A DNA stretch of 64,000 nucleotides from Solimonas_A sp052035235 (GCA_052035235.1 JBPOHT010000026.1:76186-140185); one strand, 5' to 3'; numbered from the stretch's first letter, positions 25,380-34,773 are shown. A program made the numbers and translations. Notes: generated by a model from the letters alone, not told the origin.

Positions 25380-27083
25380 ATGACCCTGCTGATCCGCCCC
25401 CGTCCCGACGCCGACGCCAGCGGTTTCCCGGAAACCCTGCACCCGGTACTGCGCCGCCTCTACGCGGCGCGCGGCGTGGCCGCCGCGCAGCTCTCCCTGG
25501 AACTGAAGCACCTGCTGCCGCCTGCCGGACTGCTCGGCATCGAGCCGGCGGCGGCCTTGCTGGCCGACGCCATCGAGGCGGGCGAGGGCATCGTCATTGC
25601 CGGCGACTACGACGCCGACGGCGCCACCGGCACCGCGCTGGCGGTGCTGGGTCTGCGTGCCCTGGGCGCGGCCGAGGTGCACTACGTGGTGCCGGACCGC
25701 TTCCGCATGGGCTACGGCCTGTCGCCGGAACTGGCGGAGCTGGCGGCGGCGACCGGTGCCGGCGTGCTGGTGACGGTGGACAACGGCATCGCCAGCATCA
25801 GCGGCGTGAGCCACGCCCAGGAGCTGGGCCTGAGCGTGGTGGTGACCGACCACCATCTGCCGGGCCCGGAGCTGCCTACGGCCGACGCCATCGTCAATCC
25901 CAACCAACCGGGTTGCGGTTTCACCTCCAAGGCCATGGCCGGTGTCGGCGTGATGTTCTACCTGCTGCTGGCCCTGCGCGCCGAGCTGCGCAGCCGCGGT
26001 GCCTTCGAGGGCCAGGCCGAGCCGAACCTGTCGGAGTGGCTGGACCTGGTGGCCCTGGGCACGGTCGCCGACCTGGCGCGCCTGGACTACAACAACCGCA
26101 TCCTGGTGGAGCAAGGCCTGCGCCGCATCCGCGCCGGTCGCGCCCGTCCGGGCCTGCTGGCCCTGCTGAAGCTGGCAGGCCGCGATCCCACTCGTGTCGG
26201 CTCGACCGACCTGGGCTTTGCCCTGGGCCCGCGCATCAATGCCGCCGGCCGTCTGGACGACATCCGCACCGGCATCGACTGCCTGCTGGCGGACACCGAG
26301 GAAGAGGCACAGGGCCTGGCCGCGCAACTCGACCGCTTCAACCGCGAGCGCCGCGAGCTACAGGCGCAGATGAGCGGGGAGGCCCTGCTGCTCAGCGAGG
26401 ACAACGAGTCCGTCGGCGTGGTGCTGTTCGAGGAGGACTGGCACGAGGGCATCGTCGGCCTGGTGGCCTCCAAGCTGAAGGAGCGGCTGCACCGGCCGTC
26501 CATCGCCTTCGCGCGCGCGCAGGAGCCGGGTCTGCTGAAGGGCTCGGCACGGTCGATCGACGGACTGCATGTGCGCGATGCGCTGGCTGCGGTCGATGCG
26601 CGCCAGCCGGGCCTGATCGGGCGCTTCGGTGGCCACGCCATGGCGGCGGGCCTGAGCCTGCCGGAGGCCAACCTGCCGGCCTTCGCCCAGGCCTTCGACG
26701 CGATCTGCCGTGAATGGCTCAGCGAAGCGCAGCTGCAGCGCGTGCTGGAGACGGATGGTGAACTGCGCGCCGAGGAGCTGCAGCTGGCCACCGCCCTGCA
26801 GCTGGAGCACGCCGGCCCCTGGGGCCAGGGCTTTCCGGAGCCGATGTTCGAAGGGCATTTCGAGGTGCTGGATGCGCGCCTGATCGGCAGCGACGGCCAG
26901 CACGCCAAGTACCGCCTGCGCAGTGCCGCTGGCGGCGCGCCGCTGACGGCCGTGGATTTCAACGGCGGTGAACGCCTGCAGTCGCCGCGCAGCCGTATGC
27001 AGGCGGTGTTCACGCTGTCGGTGAACCGCTGGCAGGGTGCCGAATCGCTGGACCTGCGCATCGAGCATCTGCAACCGCTCTAG
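25380..27083 (+). CDS. recJ: Single-stranded-DNA exonuclease RecJ
   Basis: RecJ degrades 5' ends of single-stranded DNA in recombination and mismatch repair. The product has 567 residues. The DHH motifs are visible: VIAGDYDADGATGTALAVL (about residue 75), VLVTVDNGIAS, VVVTDHHLPGPELP and GFALGPRINAAGRLDD. The DHHA1 domain has GRFGGHAMAAGLSLPE. The ATG at 25380 has AAGGGA upstream; a GTG at 25362 is the alternative. A strong terminator follows. Confidence 0.95.
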   Translation: MTLLIRPRPDADASGFPETLHPVLRRLYAARGVAAAQLSLELKHLLPPAGLLGIEPAAALLADAIEAGEGIVIAGDYDADGATGTALAVLGLRALGAAEVHYVVPDRFRMGYGLSPELAELAAATGAGVLVTVDNGIASISGVSHAQELGLSVVVTDHHLPGPELPTADAIVNPNQPGCGFTSKAMAGVGVMFYLLLALRAELRSRGAFEGQAEPNLSEWLDLVALGTVADLARLDYNNRILVEQGLRRIRAGRARPGLLALLKLAGRDPTRVGSTDLGFALGPRINAAGRLDDIRTGIDCLLADTEEEAQGLAAQLDRFNRERRELQAQMSGEALLLSEDNESVGVVLFEEDWHEGIVGLVASKLKERLHRPSIAFARAQEPGLLKGSARSIDGLHVRDALAAVDARQPGLIGRFGGHAMAAGLSLPEANLPAFAQAFDAICREWLSEAQLQRVLETDGELRAEELQLATALQLEHAGPWGQGFPEPMFEGHFEVLDARLIGSDGQHAKYRLRSAAGGAPLTAVDFNGGERLQSPRSRMQAVFTLSVNRWQGAESLDLRIEHLQPL

Positions 27084-27101
27084 CCGGCATCGCCGTCTCC
27101 A

Positions 27102-27126
27102 AGCCCCGCTCCTGCGGGGCTTTTTT
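27102..27126 (+). terminator. Rho-independent terminator after recJ
   Basis: AGCCCCGC and GCGGGGCT form an 8-bp stem with a TCCT loop, followed by TTTTTT. It lies 19 bases past the recJ stop and is the clearest intrinsic terminator on the plus strand. Confidence 0.9.
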
Positions 27127-27215
27127 GTGATTCTTCACCGACCTGCCGGCCAAACTGCCACCGCGCAACGGCATTCACCGCGGATTTTCTGACTTGCCAT
27201 ACCCAGTGGGAAGAC

Positions 27216-27298
27216 CGTCATGCCGGCGGAAGCCGGCATCCAGTCCCGCACAGGAGTAGCCCATTGTTGACTGGGTACCGGCTTCCGCCGGTATGACG
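27216..27298. repeat. 83-bp double-hairpin repeat, copy B
   Basis: The arms 27216-27245 and 27269-27298 are inverted copies separated by 23 bases, the same geometry as copy A at 23403-23485. Each arm folds into its own hairpin (ATGCCGGC-GGAA-GCCGGCAT; TACCGGC-TTCC-GCCGGTA). The spacer sequence differs completely between the two copies, while arm length and spacing are kept. Confidence 0.85.
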
Positions 27299-27401
27299 AA
27301 TCGGGATGGGCTTGTCCCGGCAATCGGCGAAGAGCCGTGTTTGTTGCGCCGCAGCGTGAATATCCCACTACCGGCCTCTTGTCTGGAACGGAAATCGCGC
27401 C

Positions 27402-27434
27402 GATCGGATTCGCCAATTGCGATCCGATTCACCA
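27402..27434. promoter_or_regulatory. Direct repeats, possible AraC-type operator
   Basis: GATCGGATTCGCCA (27402-27415) and GATCCGATTCACCA (27421-27434) match at 12 of 14 positions and start 19 bases apart. Direct repeats about two helical turns apart are typical of AraC-family sites. They lie about 115 bases upstream of the DUF1302 gene, and an AraC regulator is encoded just past the DUF1329 gene. No clear -10/-35 pair was found. Confidence 0.4.
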
Positions 27435-27546
27435 AGCCCCTGCGTTTTGCGATAGGGAAAGCTCGGAACGACGGTAGGACCTCCCGCACAAGGGACGGGA
27501 AACAACCCACCGAACAACACGAACCAGAGGCGTAGGAGGAGAAACC

Positions 27547-29127
27547 ATGCGTCCGCCCAACAAGGCATTTGCGCGAAGCTGCACGGCAGTCACCCTGGGA
27601 GCCGGTCTGGCACTGGCGGCCGCACCGGCCCAGGCGGGCACGCGGGACCTGGGGTCCGGCATGTCGCTGGACTATGCCGCCAACCTGACCTACAGCCTGG
27701 CCATGCGCACCGAGGACGCCGACAGCGAACTGTTGGCCAACGTCAACGGCGACGATGGCAACCGCGCGTTCGACAAGAACTCGCTGATCAATAATCGCAT
27801 TGCGCTGCTTGCCGAGGGGACCTTCCGCTACCGTCAGGTCGGCGTCGTGGCCCGCGGCAGCGCCTTCTACGACGACGTCTACTTCCACAGCAGCGACAAC
27901 GACTCGCAGGCCACGCTCAACCGCGGCGGCAGTTCCGACCGCTTCTCGGACCAGGCGCGTGATCGCCTTGGCGCGCGTGCGCGCATGCTGGACTTCTACG
28001 CCTTTGCGGCGGTGCCGGTCGGCGATACGGCGCTCGACATCCGCGCGGGCAACCAGGTGGTGTCCTGGGGCGAGAGTCTTTACTTCCCCAACACCAGCGG
28101 TGCACAGGCGCCGGCCGATGCCACCAAATCCAACGTGCCGGGGACCGAGGTCAAGGAAATCCTGCTGCCCACCGGGCAGCTGTTCATGCAGTGGGGTGCC
28201 ACCGACCGCCTCAGCCTGATGGGCTACTGGCAGTGGCAGTGGAAAGGCACCGAGCTGAATCCCTCGGACGCCTTCTTCAGCTCCTCCGACGTGGTTGGGC
28301 CGGGCGGAGACCGCCTGCTGATTCCCGCCTTCGGACTGGCATTGCCGCGCGCCGCGGACGACACCCCCGGCGACAAGGGCCAATGGGGCATCGGCACGCG
28401 CTACCGCCTCGGTGATGCCACCGAGGTCAGCCTCCATTACCTGCGCTACAACGACAAGAACCCGGTCGGCGCGCAGGTGCAGACCGCCGGCGGCATCCCC
28501 ACCGGCTACCAGGTGGCCTATACCGACGCCATCAAGATGACCTCGGCCGCGCTCAGCACCGAGGTGCTCGGTACGGCGGTCGGCGCCGAAGTGACCTATC
28601 GGCAGGATGCGGGCGTGGCCATCAATGTCGGCGGCTCTCCGACGCCCGGCCGCGGCAGCGTGGTGCAGGGCAACTTCAACCTGCTGAAGATCTTCCTGCC
28701 GACGCGCTACTGGGACACGCTGGTCGCGCTCGGTGAAATCTCCTACCTGCGCGTGACCGACACCGAGGCGCTGATCGTGCCCACGGCCGGCGGCCCGGTG
28801 GCGATCGACGACCTGGCCGGCAACCACGATGCCGGTGCCGTGCAATGGTCGCTGCAGGCCGGCTACCAGCAGGTCTGGCCGGGCTGGGACCTGACCTGGA
28901 TCCTGGTCAACGGCTATGGCCTGGACGGCACCTCGCCGGTGGCCGGTGCCCTGGGCAGCTTCACCGGCAAGGGCGACATCCGCTACAGCTTCGGCCCCAG
29001 CTTCAAGTATCTCGGCAACCTCGAAGTCGGCGTGGCCTACAACGGCTATGCCGGCGGCGCGAGCCCCACGCGACACCCCCTGGCCGACCGCAGCAACGCC
29101 GCGATCAGCATCAAGTACAGCTTCTGA
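27547..29127 (+). CDS. DUF1302-family outer-membrane protein
   Basis: The 526-residue protein has a signal peptide ending in AAPAQA and then a pattern of alternating beta-strands rich in Tyr, Trp and Gly, ending in SIKYSF with a terminal Phe. This fits an outer-membrane beta-barrel of the DUF1302 family. These genes are nearly always paired with DUF1329 genes and occur near hydrophobic-compound uptake or catabolism genes in Pseudomonas-like bacteria; the actual substrate is unknown. A strong Shine-Dalgarno lies upstream. No RND exporter gene, a frequent partner, is nearby. Confidence 0.88.
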   Translation: MRPPNKAFARSCTAVTLGAGLALAAAPAQAGTRDLGSGMSLDYAANLTYSLAMRTEDADSELLANVNGDDGNRAFDKNSLINNRIALLAEGTFRYRQVGVVARGSAFYDDVYFHSSDNDSQATLNRGGSSDRFSDQARDRLGARARMLDFYAFAAVPVGDTALDIRAGNQVVSWGESLYFPNTSGAQAPADATKSNVPGTEVKEILLPTGQLFMQWGATDRLSLMGYWQWQWKGTELNPSDAFFSSSDVVGPGGDRLLIPAFGLALPRAADDTPGDKGQWGIGTRYRLGDATEVSLHYLRYNDKNPVGAQVQTAGGIPTGYQVAYTDAIKMTSAALSTEVLGTAVGAEVTYRQDAGVAINVGGSPTPGRGSVVQGNFNLLKIFLPTRYWDTLVALGEISYLRVTDTEALIVPTAGGPVAIDDLAGNHDAGAVQWSLQAGYQQVWPGWDLTWILVNGYGLDGTSPVAGALGSFTGKGDIRYSFGPSFKYLGNLEVGVAYNGYAGGASPTRHPLADRSNAAISIKYSF

Positions 29128-29138
29128 GGAGCGACGAC

Positions 29139-30521
29139 ATGACCAGCAGCACACGCATCCGGCTCCGGACCCTGGCCGCCGCCGCGATTCCCGTCTTCTT
29201 CATCGCCACGGCCAACGCCGCCGTCAGCGCCGACGAGGCCAAGGCGCTGGGCACCACCCTGACACCGACCGGCGCCGAGATGGCCGGCAATGCCGATGGC
29301 AGCATCCCGGCCTGGAGCGGCAAATGGCTGGGCGCGCCCGATCACGTGAAGTACGACGGCAAGCGCAATGCCGATCCCTATGCCGGCGAGAAGCCGCTGT
29401 TCACCATCACCGCCGCCAACATGGCGCAGTACGCGGCCCGGCTGGGCGAAGGCCAGAAGGCATTGCTGAAGAAGTATCCGGATACCTTCAAGATCATCGT
29501 CTACCCGACGCATCGTGATTTTCGCAATACCGAGCTGGTGGCGCAGAACGTCAAGCTCAATGCCACCAGCGCGCAGCTCGGCAACAACGGGCTGACCGTG
29601 ACGGGGGCGTATGGCGGCCCGGCCTTCCCGATCCCGAAGTCCGGGCTCGAGGTGGTGTACAACGTCATCACCCTGGCAGGGCCGTGGATCTACGATGCGC
29701 CCAACGTTGGTGCCTACGTGCAGCCCAACGGCAGCATCAGTTGGTCGCGCACCACGCTGTCGGTTTACAACCCGTACCTGAAGGGCGACGACCGTGCCGG
29801 CTGGAAGGACAGCGACATCCAGTCGATGAGCATCACCATCCAGAAGGCGCCGCCGCGCACCAACGGCAAGATGTCGTTCACCGCCAACACGCTCGACTAC
29901 TTCGGCGCTCCACGCCAAGCCTGGCAGTACGACCCCGGTACGCGCCGCCTGCGCAAGTCGCCGGACGTGGGTTTCGATTTCCCGATGGACTCCGGCCCGC
30001 GCACGGTGGATGAGCAGAACGGCTTCAACGGCTCGCCCGAGCGCTACGACTGGAAGCTGGTGGATCGTCGCGAGGTCTACGTGCCGTTCCACACCAACCG
30101 GCTGGAGGATCCTTCGACCAAGTACAAGGACCTGGTCTCCACCGTCGGTCATCCGAAGCCGGACTACATCCGCTATGAGCTGCGCCGTGTGTGGGTGGTG
30201 GAGGGCACGCTAAAGAAGGGCAGCCGCCACATCTATGGCAAGCGCCGGCTCTACGTCGAGGAGGACAGCTGGCAGGTGCTGCTGGCCGACAACTACGACA
30301 CGCGCGGCGAACTCTGGCGCGTGGTGGAGAACTGCGCGGCCTATGCCTACGAAGGCAAGTTCTACTACCTCAACGCCAGCTTCTATCACGACCTGGTATC
30401 GCGGGCCTACAGCGCCGAGAACATCACCAGCGAGGAGCCCACCTCGAATCAGTTCAACCACCGGCAGCCGCTGCCGGGCGAGTTCACCACCGACGGCGTG
30501 CGTCGTCGCGGCGGTACCTGA
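29139..30521 (+). CDS. DUF1329-family periplasmic/outer-membrane lipid-binding-like protein
   Basis: The 460-residue product has a signal peptide (TLAAAAIPVFFIATANA) followed by the DUF1329 region: GNADGSIPAWSGKWLGAP, a YDAPNVGAYV stretch, and C-terminal RRVWVVEGTLKKGSRHIYGK with EEDSWQVLLADNYDTRGELW. The family is predicted to adopt a LolB-like fold and to work with DUF1302 barrels. GAGGAG precedes the ATG at 29139, 11 bases after the DUF1302 stop, so the two genes form one operon. Confidence 0.88.
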   Translation: MTSSTRIRLRTLAAAAIPVFFIATANAAVSADEAKALGTTLTPTGAEMAGNADGSIPAWSGKWLGAPDHVKYDGKRNADPYAGEKPLFTITAANMAQYAARLGEGQKALLKKYPDTFKIIVYPTHRDFRNTELVAQNVKLNATSAQLGNNGLTVTGAYGGPAFPIPKSGLEVVYNVITLAGPWIYDAPNVGAYVQPNGSISWSRTTLSVYNPYLKGDDRAGWKDSDIQSMSITIQKAPPRTNGKMSFTANTLDYFGAPRQAWQYDPGTRRLRKSPDVGFDFPMDSGPRTVDEQNGFNGSPERYDWKLVDRREVYVPFHTNRLEDPSTKYKDLVSTVGHPKPDYIRYELRRVWVVEGTLKKGSRHIYGKRRLYVEEDSWQVLLADNYDTRGELWRVVENCAAYAYEGKFYYLNASFYHDLVSRAYSAENITSEEPTSNQFNHRQPLPGEFTTDGVRRRGGT

Positions 30522-30533
30522 GGCCGGGGAAGG

Positions 30534-30563
30534 GCACGGCGCGCCGCCGCAGGCGCGCCGTGC
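30534..30563. terminator. Perfect 12-bp inverted repeat between convergent genes
   Basis: GCACGGCGCGCC (30534-30545) pairs with GGCGCGCCGTGC (30552-30563) across a 6-base loop, between the stops of DUF1329 (plus) and the AraC regulator (minus). It has no T run on either side but is well placed as a bidirectional transcript end. Confidence 0.6.
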
Positions 30564-30575
30564 TCTACACGCCGA

Positions 30576-31439
30576 TCAGGCGGCGCTGCAGCGGCGGAAA
30601 TCCCGTGGGCTGACGCCGGTGATGCGGCGGAAGGTGTTGGTGAACTGGCTCTGGTCGTAGAAGCCCAGTGACAGCGCCAGGTCCGTCAGCGGCATCTCCT
30701 GGCGTTGCAGCAGGGCCTTGGCGCGTTCGACCTTGGCCTGCAGCACGTACTGGTAGGGCGACAGGCCGGTGCTGGCGCGGAAGCGGCGGCAGAACGAGGG
30801 CACGCTGAGCCGGGTGATGCCGGCCAGCTCCGTCAACGAAAGCTTCTGCGACAGCCGCTCTTCCACATGCTCGCGCACGCGGCGCAGCTCGCCGGTGGAC
30901 AGGCCGGGGCCATCGCTCTCGACGGCGTCGGCGGCGCGGCAGTAGTGGCTGACGTAGTGCTGGGCGATGCCGCGGGCGATGTGTCCGGTGAAGATTTCCG
31001 AGGCGGGCGAGGGCTGCAGCAGATCCTGGTACAGCGCCAGCATGCTGTAGCGGATGCGCTCGTCCTGACGCAGGATCATCTGCCCGCCATTGGGATGCAC
31101 CAGTCCCTTGCGGCTGTGTTCGTGCAGGATGCTGTCGCCGATCTCGAGCAGCATGCAGGCCTGCGATTCCTCGCCATGCCATGCGCCCTCCCAGACATTG
31201 CCGCCGGCAGTCATGGTGATGCTGTCGCCGCCACGGCACTCGTACTGGCGCGCGCGCCGGTCGTAGACCATTCGCCGGCCATTGAGCGGCACCCAGAACG
31301 ACAGGCGATCGTGCAGGATCGCATGACGAGGCGCATCGGCTTCGAGTTGCACCAGGGAGCAGCGGATGTCCTCCACCTCCCGTTCCAATACCGTGTGGAA
31401 CGGGGCTCCCGAGGCCATGGTCGCGGACGTCGTATACAT
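30576..31439 (-). CDS. AraC-family transcriptional regulator
   Basis: The 287-residue protein has an N-terminal cupin-like sensor part (AILHDRLSFWVPLNGRRMVY) and a C-terminal pair of helix-turn-helix motifs of the AraC type (SLTELAGITRLSVPSFCRRF and LTDLALSLGFYDQSQFTNTF followed by TGVSPRDFRR). It lies tail-to-tail with the DUF1302-DUF1329 operon and is the best candidate for controlling it. The ATG at 31439 has GGAAGG upstream; longer starts lack a site. An inverted repeat CCGGTT/AACCGG (31512-31532) in its upstream region could be an operator. Confidence 0.9.
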   Translation of the reverse strand: MYTTSATMASGAPFHTVLEREVEDIRCSLVQLEADAPRHAILHDRLSFWVPLNGRRMVYDRRARQYECRGGDSITMTAGGNVWEGAWHGEESQACMLLEIGDSILHEHSRKGLVHPNGGQMILRQDERIRYSMLALYQDLLQPSPASEIFTGHIARGIAQHYVSHYCRAADAVESDGPGLSTGELRRVREHVEERLSQKLSLTELAGITRLSVPSFCRRFRASTGLSPYQYVLQAKVERAKALLQRQEMPLTDLALSLGFYDQSQFTNTFRRITGVSPRDFRRCSAA

Positions 31440-31614
31440 CGTGGACCTTCCGTGGATCGTGCGAACGCAAAGCGCCGCTTTCCTTCCGGCGCGGGACGAA
31501 CTTGGCATGGCCCGGTTTGAATGGGCAACCGGTTCAGTCGCAGCAGGGATGAACGGCAGCGCCCGTCGGACGGAGGGCAGTCATTGCTGCACCGCGATCA
31601 GCCGTTTGGATGAG

Positions 31615-34600
31615 TCAGCTGGAGGCAAAAACCAGCGGCACGGCGCGTGCCAGGGCGTTGCCTTGCAGGTAATCGGCACCGATGCGGCGCCACAGTTCGG
31701 CCAGGCGCGGATCGTCGAGGTTGTGCACGATCAGGCGGCGTTCCAGCGCGCGTGCGAGGCGCAGCGCCGATTCGGCCAGGGCCTGTTCGCCGGGGTCGCT
31801 GGCGGCGGCGGGATACAGCGTGGCATCCACGCGCAGGAACTCGGCGGGGAGGGCGCGCAGCAAGGCCAGCTCGCCGGAGCCGCGGGCGCTGAAACCGTCG
31901 ATCGCCAGGCGGCAGCCCATCGAGCGCAGCATGCCGGCGAAGTTCACTGCCGACTGGGGGTGCGCCAGCAGCGCCTTCTGCTCCGCCAGGAAGCAGATGC
32001 GGTCCGGTGTCACGGCGTTGCTCTGGCCCAACTGATCCACCACGCTTTCGATGAAACGTGGGTCGATCAGCGAGACACCAGAGAGCGGAATGAACAGCAG
32101 TGCCAGATCGCCCAGCGTATCCGGCTGGCGTGCCAGCTGGCCGAGGATGCGCTGGATGGTCCAGCGATCCAGCTCGCCGGCCAGGCGCTGGCGCTCCGCC
32201 GCCGGCATGAAGCCCGGCGCCGGCGTCCAGAAGCCTTCCTCGTCCTCCAGCGCGAGCTGCAGTTCCAGCATCTGTCCACGGCGCGGTTGCGACTGCTGCA
32301 GGGTCTGCGTGGTGAGGTGCAGCAGGCCCTGTTCCAGGCCGTTACGGATGCGGCGAGCCCAGATCGCGTCGTCGGCCGGCGCGCGGTGGCGGCTCATGCT
32401 CTCGTCGTAGACCTTGATGCTGTTGCGGCCGGCGCGCTTGGCGGCACCGCAGGCCTCCTCGGCACGGCGCGTCACTTCCTGTGCGCCTTCGGACTGGCCG
32501 TTGAACTCGGCGATGCCGACGCTCGGCGTCAGGTTGTACTGGCGTGCTTCCCAGGTGAAGCGGGTGGAGGCCACCGTGCGTCGCAGCGCTTCGGCGAAGG
32601 TGCGGGCGCGGTCGGCGCTGGAGTTGCCCAGCAGGATCGCGAAGCGGTCGGCGCCCATCCGGTAAAGCTCGCCGGCGCTGCCGGTGAGGTTGGCCAGCAG
32701 TTCCGCCAGCCTTACCAGCACCGCATCGCCCGCCGCGGTACCGCCGCTGTCGGCCACGCGCGAGAAATGATCCAGGTCCAGCCACAGCATGGCGTGGCTG
32801 CGCGGCGCCAGCTTGGCGGCGTCGATCAGCTCGCGCAGACGCTGCTCGCAGGCATTGCGCAGCGGCAACCCGGTCAGGGGATCCTTGATGCCCGCAACCC
32901 GGGCCGATTCGGTAGCCGGTAGGCCCGCCGCCACCGCCGTGGCCTGCACGGCACTGCGCTCGCGCAGGACCACCACCGCGCCGGCGATGCGGTTGCTGCG
33001 CGTGCGGATGGGGCTGGCGGTGACCATCACCGGACGCTCCGCACCGCCGCGCGGGACGATGACCATGTTGTCGCCATGCTCGATGCGTGCACCGCGTTCC
33101 ATGGCGGCGCGAGCCAGGTCGGAGCTGCCGCCGGAGGCGCCGTCGCCGCCGGTGTGGCGGGTGATGCAGATCTCCGCGAACGGCTGGCCGCGTGCGGTCT
33201 TCAGCGGTGTGCCGGTCAGGCGTTCCGCCGCGGGATTCATGTCCTCCACGCGACCGTTCTCGTCGGTGCTGATCACCGCCTCGTCCAGCGCCTGCAGGGC
33301 CAGCGAATGGCGCTCCAGCTGACGGGCCGAGGACTCCTGCAGCTTGCGGCGTTCACCGGTCTCGGTGGCCAGCTGCGAATTGATGCTGATGTTGCGGTCG
33401 GTGACGTCGCGCAGCTGGCGTACGCGTTCGTTGTGCCAGTGGGCGAACAGCCCCAGTTCATTGGCAGCGTTGTCGTTGGTGAGCAGGCCAAGCGTGTCGT
33501 TGGTGCCGGAGGTTTCCGACATGCGCTCGACCATCTTCGACAGCGGGCCCAACACCAGCACACGGAAGCCGAGGTAGAGCAGCAGCGTCAGCGCGATCAG
33601 CGCCAAGGCGGTCAGCGCCAGCATGCGAAGGAACAGGGCGTCGGCCCCGGCAAAGCCCTCGCTGGCCGAGGTCACGCGCAGCACGCGCCAACCGGGATAG
33701 CCGAGTTCGAAGGCGGAGACAAAGCTGCGGCCGCCGAGCACCGGGTCACTGGACAGCCGCACGAAGCCCGGCTTGGCTTCCCACAGCGGCCGGTCCTTGG
33801 CGTTCATCCACAGCGCCAGCAGGGCGGTCTGCGACTCTTCCGGCGACAGCTCGCGCGTGTCGGCCTTCAGCTTCTTGGCCGCGGCAGCCAGGGGCGATTG
33901 CGCGAACTCCGCCAGCAGTTCCTCGTTGCGCTCGTGCAGTGCCAGCGCCAGCGGGTTGTAGGCACCGTACTCCTGCGCCAGGCCCGCCAGGTTGAGGACC
34001 TTGTCCTTGGGCAGCTTCTGCGCCATGGCCGGCGAGGCGGCCAGGATGTTGCTGTCGGCGTCCAGCAGCAGTGAGTAGCCGCGCAGGTCGCGGCTGCGGT
34101 CGGCGAAGGCTTCCAGCACGGTCGTGATCGGCAGGGCCACCGTCACCGCGCCGACGAAGCGGCCTTCGCGGCGCAGCGGCAGGCTGCAGATCAGGGTGGC
34201 AGCCTTGGACAGCGGCTCACGCACGCTGAGGCTCCAGCTGCAGCGATCGTCGTTGACCAGGCGGGTGGGTGTGTACCAGCGCTCGCGCCAGTAGGGCACC
34301 ACGCGAGGGTCGTTGTAGTCGTCGCGCTGCTGCAGGCGGCCGTCGGCGCCGCGCAGCCACAGCAGGCTCGCGCGCTCGGCCTCCGGGCGCAGGGTGTAGG
34401 GCTCAGGCCAGATGCCGACCGCGGCGGCGAGCGGGCTGCCGCCGGCCAGGGCAGGGACCAGGGTCTTCAGGCTGTCCGGGTGGGAGTGCGGCACCAGGGC
34501 GGCAATGCTCCGGGCGAGTTCCTCGGCCTGTCCGGCGTACTGGCCGATCTCCAGTGCCAGGCGACGTCCGCTTTCCTGCTCGTAGCGGAAGGTCTCTCCC

Positions 34601-34773
34601 GCCAGTTCGTCGCGCACGAAGAACTTGCCGGCGATGGCCGCCGCGGCCACTCCCAGCAGCAGCAGCACCGTGAGCATCGTGGCGAGCTTGAACTGCAGCG
34701 TCTCGTGCCAGCGCAGGACCGGCAGGACGGCGGCTTTCGGAGAGGGGGCCTGAGCATTCATTGGGAAAGCCAT
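31615..34773 (-). CDS. Membrane dCache-PAS-GGDEF-EAL protein, both catalytic motifs degenerate
   Basis: The 1052-residue protein has an N-terminal membrane helix (TMLTVLLLLGVAAAAIAGKF), a periplasmic sensor region of about 300 residues of the dCache type, a second membrane helix (MLALTALALIALTLLLYLGF), a HAMP-like linker, a PAS domain (LQALDEAVISTDENGRVEDM), then GGDEF and EAL domains. The GGDEF site reads RMGADRF and the EAL site LELQLAL. The DDFG metal motif has become AIDGF. So it probably binds rather than makes or breaks cyclic-di-GMP, as LapD does. ATG at 34761 is an alternative start. Confidence 0.85.
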   Translation of the reverse strand: MAFPMNAQAPSPKAAVLPVLRWHETLQFKLATMLTVLLLLGVAAAAIAGKFFVRDELAGETFRYEQESGRRLALEIGQYAGQAEELARSIAALVPHSHPDSLKTLVPALAGGSPLAAAVGIWPEPYTLRPEAERASLLWLRGADGRLQQRDDYNDPRVVPYWRERWYTPTRLVNDDRCSWSLSVREPLSKAATLICSLPLRREGRFVGAVTVALPITTVLEAFADRSRDLRGYSLLLDADSNILAASPAMAQKLPKDKVLNLAGLAQEYGAYNPLALALHERNEELLAEFAQSPLAAAAKKLKADTRELSPEESQTALLALWMNAKDRPLWEAKPGFVRLSSDPVLGGRSFVSAFELGYPGWRVLRVTSASEGFAGADALFLRMLALTALALIALTLLLYLGFRVLVLGPLSKMVERMSETSGTNDTLGLLTNDNAANELGLFAHWHNERVRQLRDVTDRNISINSQLATETGERRKLQESSARQLERHSLALQALDEAVISTDENGRVEDMNPAAERLTGTPLKTARGQPFAEICITRHTGGDGASGGSSDLARAAMERGARIEHGDNMVIVPRGGAERPVMVTASPIRTRSNRIAGAVVVLRERSAVQATAVAAGLPATESARVAGIKDPLTGLPLRNACEQRLRELIDAAKLAPRSHAMLWLDLDHFSRVADSGGTAAGDAVLVRLAELLANLTGSAGELYRMGADRFAILLGNSSADRARTFAEALRRTVASTRFTWEARQYNLTPSVGIAEFNGQSEGAQEVTRRAEEACGAAKRAGRNSIKVYDESMSRHRAPADDAIWARRIRNGLEQGLLHLTTQTLQQSQPRRGQMLELQLALEDEEGFWTPAPGFMPAAERQRLAGELDRWTIQRILGQLARQPDTLGDLALLFIPLSGVSLIDPRFIESVVDQLGQSNAVTPDRICFLAEQKALLAHPQSAVNFAGMLRSMGCRLAIDGFSARGSGELALLRALPAEFLRVDATLYPAAASDPGEQALAESALRLARALERRLIVHNLDDPRLAELWRRIGADYLQGNALARAVPLVFASS

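Larger units (their letters stand above)
27127..27546. other. Non-coding stretch before the DUF1302 gene
   Basis: No gene is seen in these 420 bases. They contain the second 83-bp repeat (27216-27298), a candidate pair of direct repeats (27402-27434) and, at the end, a strong ribosome-binding site (TAGGAGGAG) just before the ATG at 27547. The base composition is lower in GC than the flanking genes. Confidence 0.7.
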
